A stretch of DNA of 17,302 nt from SG8-39 sp041558415 (GTDB lineage Bacteria; Pseudomonadota; Gammaproteobacteria; Burkholderiales; SG8-39). A program made the translations under genes and the position numbers. Where the stretch lies: assembly GCA_041558415.1 (NCBI GenBank), contig JBFFEY010000062.1:1-17302 (forward strand), read 5' to 3'. Shown piece by piece: positions 14,375-17,302 of this stretch (position 1 is its first letter; each line of letters begins with the position of its first letter). Below the pieces are notes generated by a model. It was not told the origin of the DNA and did not search any database. It saw only the letters and a program-made list of their open reading frames with translations.

Positions 14375-15193
14375 ATGGGCGTGGCGCGCGGTCTGGATCG
14401 TCCGTCGCGCGAGCAGCCTCCGCTCGCGGGCCGCGGCATCGTCGTCACCCGGCCGCGGGAGCAGGCGGGTGGTCTGGCGCAGCGCATCGAGCAGGCCGGC
14501 GGCGTCGCCTTCCGTTTTCCGGCGATCGAGATCGAGGACGTGGAGGATCTCGGCCCGATCCTGGCACTCATCGACCGGCTCGAGGATTTCGATCTGGCGA
14601 TCTTCATCAGCCCGAGCGCGGTGGCGAAGGCCATGAACCTGATTCGGCTGCGGCGCGGCGATCGACCCTGGCCGGGCAAGCTGCGCGTCGCGGCCATCGG
14701 GCGCGGCAGCCGCCGGGCGCTCGAGCAGCACGGCATGCAAGCCGTTCTCGCGCCGCCGGCGCATGCCGACAGCGAGGCCCTGCTCGCCATGGCCGAGCTG
14801 TCGGCGCCGGCAGGCCAGCGCGTGGTGATTTTCCGCGGCGACGGCGGGCGCGAGCTGCTCGGCGACAGCCTGCGCGCGCGCGGTGCCGAGGTGACCTATG
14901 CCGAGTGCTATCGGCGCAGCCGCCCGCGCGCCGATTGCGCGCCGCTGCTCGCGGCCTGGGCCCGTGGCGCCGTGCACGCCGTGACCGTGAGCTCGGGCGA
15001 GGCGCTGGCGAACCTGTACGACATGCTGGGGAAACTCGGCCAGCAGTGGCTGCGTTCGACACCGCTGTTCGTGCCGCATCCGCGCCTGGTGCGCGACGCC
15101 GAGCAGCTCGGCGTGCGCGAAATCCGCGTCGCCGGAGCGTCGGACGAGGAGGTGGTGCGGGCACTGGTTGCATACTTTGCCGACGCGAAGTAA
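14375..15193 (+). CDS. hemD: Uroporphyrinogen-III synthase
   Basis: 272 residues from the ATG at 14375, with GTG 14381 as an alternative; the first 16 or so residues are a variable tail before LAGRGIVVTRPREQAGGL, the family start. It closes hydroxymethylbilane with inversion of ring D to uroporphyrinogen III. The family diverges strongly and has few invariant residues. Supporting signs are the TRP.EQ opening, DLAIFISPSAVAKAMN (78-93), AAIGRGSRRAL, the hinge GQRVVIFRGDGGRELLGDSLRARGAEV (written in part), YRRSRP, AVTVSSGEALANLYDML, and the terminal DEEVVRALV. The two-domain length fits. Position directly after hemC strengthens the call. The SD is weak, consistent with coupling to hemC. Confidence 0.93.
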   Translation: MGVARGLDRPSREQPPLAGRGIVVTRPREQAGGLAQRIEQAGGVAFRFPAIEIEDVEDLGPILALIDRLEDFDLAIFISPSAVAKAMNLIRLRRGDRPWPGKLRVAAIGRGSRRALEQHGMQAVLAPPAHADSEALLAMAELSAPAGQRVVIFRGDGGRELLGDSLRARGAEVTYAECYRRSRPRADCAPLLAAWARGAVHAVTVSSGEALANLYDMLGKLGQQWLRSTPLFVPHPRLVRDAEQLGVREIRVAGASDEEVVRALVAYFADAK

Positions 15194-15205
15194 AAACATC
15201 GGACG

Positions 15206-16327
15206 ATGAGCGCAAACGAAGAGAAAGACGCAGGCGCGGCGGCCGCGGCCAGCGGGCCGGGCGAGGCCGAGGTACCCAAGCCGGGCGCGGAACCGCCGAG
15301 CGCGGAGCCGGGGCCGGTGGATGAGGCGGCGCGCCGCGCGCCGCCGCGCGCGCGCGGCGCATGGTTCGCGGTGCTGCTGGCGCTCATTGCCGGGGGCATG
15401 GCGGCCGGCGTCTGGTTCGATGCGCGCAAGCGGATCGACGCGACCACGGAACTGTTCGCCCAGCGCCTGCAGGCGCTCGAGGGGCAGCAGCAGCAGTTGC
15501 GCAGCCTGGCGCAGGAGGCGCAGCAGAATGCGAAGTCGGTGCAGGGCAAGCTGTCGACGCTCGAAGTGCGTATCGCCGACGCGCAGGCGCAGCGCGAATC
15601 GATCGAGGCCCTGTACCAGGAACTGTCGCGCAGCCGGAACGCCTGGCGTGTCGCCGAGGTCGAGCAGATGGTCGACGTCGCCGTACAGCAGCTCGATTTG
15701 GCGGGCAACGTGCGCGGTGCGCTGCTCGCGCTGCAGCTTGCCGAATCGCGTCTGGCGCGGCAGGAGGACGCTGCGGTTGCGCCGCTGCGGCAGGCGCTGG
15801 CGCGCGACATCGAGAAGCTCAAGGCGTTGCCGGGGTTCGACCCGGGCGCACTCGGCCAGCGCATCGAGCGCCTCGCGGTGAGCATCGAAGCGCTGCCGCT
15901 GGCGTTCGACGAACGGCCCGTGCGGGCAGCGGCCGCGGGCGTCGCACCCACGGCGGGCGATACCTGGTACGCGCGGCTCTGGGGAGAGGTCTGGCGCGAG
16001 ATCCGGCAGCTGATCGTGGTACGCCGCGTGGAGAGTCCCGAGCCGCCGCTGCTGGCGCCGACGCAGGCCTATTTCCTGCGCGAGAACCTGCGCCTGCGCC
16101 TGCTGAGCGCACGTCTCGCACTGCTCACGCGCGATGCGCGTGCCTACCGCGACGACCTGCAGGCGTCGCAGGCCTGGATCAAGCGCTATTTCGATACGCG
16201 CTCCGCGCGCACCGGGGCGGCGCTGGCGCAGCTCGAAGAACTGTCCGGCGCGCCGCTGCAGATGGCGCTACCGTCGATCGAGGGCAGCGTGAACGCCGTG
16301 CGCGCCCTGCGCGGGCGCGGCTCGTAA
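15206..16327 (+). CDS. hemX: HemX-like inner-membrane protein (uroporphyrinogen-III C-methyltransferase family in name only)
   Basis: 373 residues. Residues 1-50 form a low-complexity Ala/Pro/Glu tail ending in an Arg-rich stretch (ARRAPPRAR). One transmembrane helix follows (WFAVLLALIAGGMAAGVWF, about 53-71). Residues 79-135 form a long Gln/Glu-rich coiled coil (QRLQALEGQQQQLRSLAQEA), and the remaining helical domain includes WRVAEVEQMVDVAVQQL, a TWYARLWGEVWREIRQLIVV block and AYFLRENLRLRLLSARLALL, all hallmarks of PF04375. The domain after the helix is expected in the periplasm. No methyltransferase motif is present, so the historical enzyme name should not be taken literally. It starts 12 bases after hemD and precedes hemY, the standard proteobacterial order. 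The precise role is unresolved. Confidence 0.92.
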   Translation: MSANEEKDAGAAAAASGPGEAEVPKPGAEPPSAEPGPVDEAARRAPPRARGAWFAVLLALIAGGMAAGVWFDARKRIDATTELFAQRLQALEGQQQQLRSLAQEAQQNAKSVQGKLSTLEVRIADAQAQRESIEALYQELSRSRNAWRVAEVEQMVDVAVQQLDLAGNVRGALLALQLAESRLARQEDAAVAPLRQALARDIEKLKALPGFDPGALGQRIERLAVSIEALPLAFDERPVRAAAAGVAPTAGDTWYARLWGEVWREIRQLIVVRRVESPEPPLLAPTQAYFLRENLRLRLLSARLALLTRDARAYRDDLQASQAWIKRYFDTRSARTGAALAQLEELSGAPLQMALPSIEGSVNAVRALRGRGS

Positions 16328-16345
16328 TCGCATGACGGTGTCCGG

Positions 16346-17302
16346 ATGAGAGGGCTGATCTGGCTCCTCGTCGTCTTCGCGGCAGCGATCGCGCTGGCGT
16401 TGGTCGGTGCGCGCGAAACGGGCTACGTGCTGTTCGTCTACCCGCCGTACCGCGTCGAGCTGTCGCTCATCCTGTTCGTGCTGGCGGCGATCCTCGGCTT
16501 CGCGCTGCTGTATTTTGCGGCACGGCTGCTTTATCAGATCTTCGCTCTGCCGGCGCGCCTGCGGGACTATCGTGCGCGCCGGCGACAGGCGCGTGCACAA
16601 GGGGCGCTGGTCGCCGCATTGCAGGCGTTCTACGAGGGGCGCTATCTGCGTGCCGAGAAGAATGCCGCGCGCGCCTACGACGGCGGGGCGGCGGCGGGTG
16701 TCGCGGCGCTGCTCGCGGCACGCGCCGCGCACCGCCTGCGCGACTTCACCGGGCGTGACCGCTGGCTGGCGCGTGCCCAGGACGTCGGCGAGTCGGTACG
16801 CATTGCGCAGACGCTCACCCGCGCCGAGCTCGCGCTGGAGGAGCGCGACTTTCAGTCGGCGCGCAGCCTGCTGCGCGGGCTGCCGTCGGCCGGAGCGAAG
16901 GAAGTTGCGAGCCAGCGCATGCTGCTGCGTGCCGAGCGCGGTGCCGGCAACTGGGAGGAGGTCGAGCGCATGGCGGCGCGGCTCGCCAAGTCGGACGCGA
17001 TCTCGCCCGCACTGGCAGAAGAGGCACGCATTCAGGCTGCGGTCGAACTGCTGAAGCGCGACGCGGGCGAACGCAAGACATTCGAGGCGCGCTGGCGTCA
17101 GCTGACCGACCGCGAGCAGCTGCATCCGCGCGTGGCCGAGGCGGCGGCGCGCCGCGCCGGCCAGCTCGGGGTGACGGCACTGGCACGCGACATCGTCGAG
17201 AAGAGCCTGGCGCACGAGTGGAGCCATGCTCTGGTGCTGGAGTACAGCGATCTGCAGGCGCTCGAGCCCGGCGAGCGCGGTACGGAGGCGCGCGCGCGCA
17301 TC
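16346..17302 (+). CDS. hemY: HemY-like inner-membrane protein with TPR-type repeats (3' end cut by window edge)
   Basis: 319 codons are visible from the ATG at 16346, open to the last base; the family is about 400 residues. Two transmembrane helices sit at the N-terminus: LIWLLVVFAAAIALALVGA (about 4-22) and LSLILFVLAAILGFALLYF (about 40-58). The conserved HemY segment VLFVYPPYRVELSL joins them. An Arg-rich stretch (LRDYRARRRQARAQ) is followed by helical TPR-like repeats such as ALQAFYEGRYLRAEKNAARAY and AELALEERDFQSARSLLRGL. This proteobacterial HemY is not the protoporphyrinogen oxidase that carries the same name in Bacillus. Its role in tetrapyrrole handling is unclear. It follows hemX by 18 bases with little SD, as the last visible gene of hemCDXY. 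Confidence 0.93.
   Translation, partial: MRGLIWLLVVFAAAIALALVGARETGYVLFVYPPYRVELSLILFVLAAILGFALLYFAARLLYQIFALPARLRDYRARRRQARAQGALVAALQAFYEGRYLRAEKNAARAYDGGAAAGVAALLAARAAHRLRDFTGRDRWLARAQDVGESVRIAQTLTRAELALEERDFQSARSLLRGLPSAGAKEVASQRMLLRAERGAGNWEEVERMAARLAKSDAISPALAEEARIQAAVELLKRDAGERKTFEARWRQLTDREQLHPRVAEAAARRAGQLGVTALARDIVEKSLAHEWSHALVLEYSDLQALEPGERGTEARARI

Noticed and set aside
15206..16327. Calling hemX a uroporphyrinogen-III methyltransferase.
   Set aside because: No SAM-binding or methyltransferase motif is present; the protein is a membrane-anchored coiled-coil protein of PF04375.
16332..16349. Five-codon frame ATG ACG GTG TCC GGA TGA overlapping the hemY start, considered as a coupling leader peptide.
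   Set aside because: No SD and no sign of conservation to judge by; such short frames are expected by chance.
1..17302. Search by eye for CRISPR arrays, tRNA genes, transposase genes, long direct repeats and toxin-antitoxin pairs.
   Set aside because: None seen. Repeated GCGC-rich strings are base-composition effects. A covariance-model tRNA search was not possible here.

Overview
The window looks like chromosomal DNA from a GC-rich betaproteobacterium (Burkholderiales or Rhodocyclales type). The evidence is the gene order (hemA-prfA-prmC-grxD, and argH beside a LytS/LytTR pair followed by hemC-hemD-hemX-hemY), very high third-position GC, frequent GTG starts and betaproteobacterial protein signatures. 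I cannot assign a genus from sequence alone. No rRNA, tRNA, CRISPR array, insertion sequence, phage gene or other mobile element was seen. Coding density is very high and no gene-free stretch exceeds about 135 bases.

Layout, left to right. (1) 1-1677, minus strand: the 5' part of a branched-chain amino-acid ABC permease gene (livH-like, running off the left edge) preceded by its periplasmic binding-protein gene (livK-like). A perfect inverted repeat sits between them. This part is visibly less GC-rich than the rest. (2) 1785-3685: a YjbQ-family gene (minus) back to back with an exported histidine-phosphatase-like gene (plus), then an exported six-blade NHL-repeat protein. A large hairpin starts in the stop codon of the NHL gene. 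(3) 3770-7440, plus: hemA with a perfect TATAAT, then prfA and prmC, then grxD with its own promoter overlapping the prmC stop codon. This group couples the first committed step of tetrapyrrole synthesis to translation termination and Fe-S handling. (4) 7462-10981, minus: argH, a Ser/Thr kinase carrying a cyclic-nucleotide-binding-like domain, and a short fructosamine-kinase-family protein. The gaps are 4-6 bases, so this is probably one transcript. (5) 11066-12900, plus: an AlgZ/FimS-like membrane histidine kinase and an AlgR-like LytTR response regulator, divergent from argH. (6) 12911-13393, minus: an exported thioredoxin-fold protein. (7) 13422-17302, plus: hemC, hemD, hemX and hemY (truncated by the right edge). 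The likely hemC promoter lies inside the opposing thioredoxin-fold gene.

How they work together: HemA makes glutamate-1-semialdehyde. HemC and HemD turn porphobilinogen into uroporphyrinogen III. HemX and HemY are inner-membrane proteins that travel with them. PrfA terminates translation and is methylated by PrmC. The argH / algZ-algR / hemCD block matches the known Pseudomonas aeruginosa arrangement, so most of the window is conserved core chromosome. The less ordinary parts are the argH-linked kinase operon with its N-terminally short fructosamine kinase, the basic N-terminal tail of ArgH, and several very tight divergent gene pairs. I did not find a convincing wholly new system.
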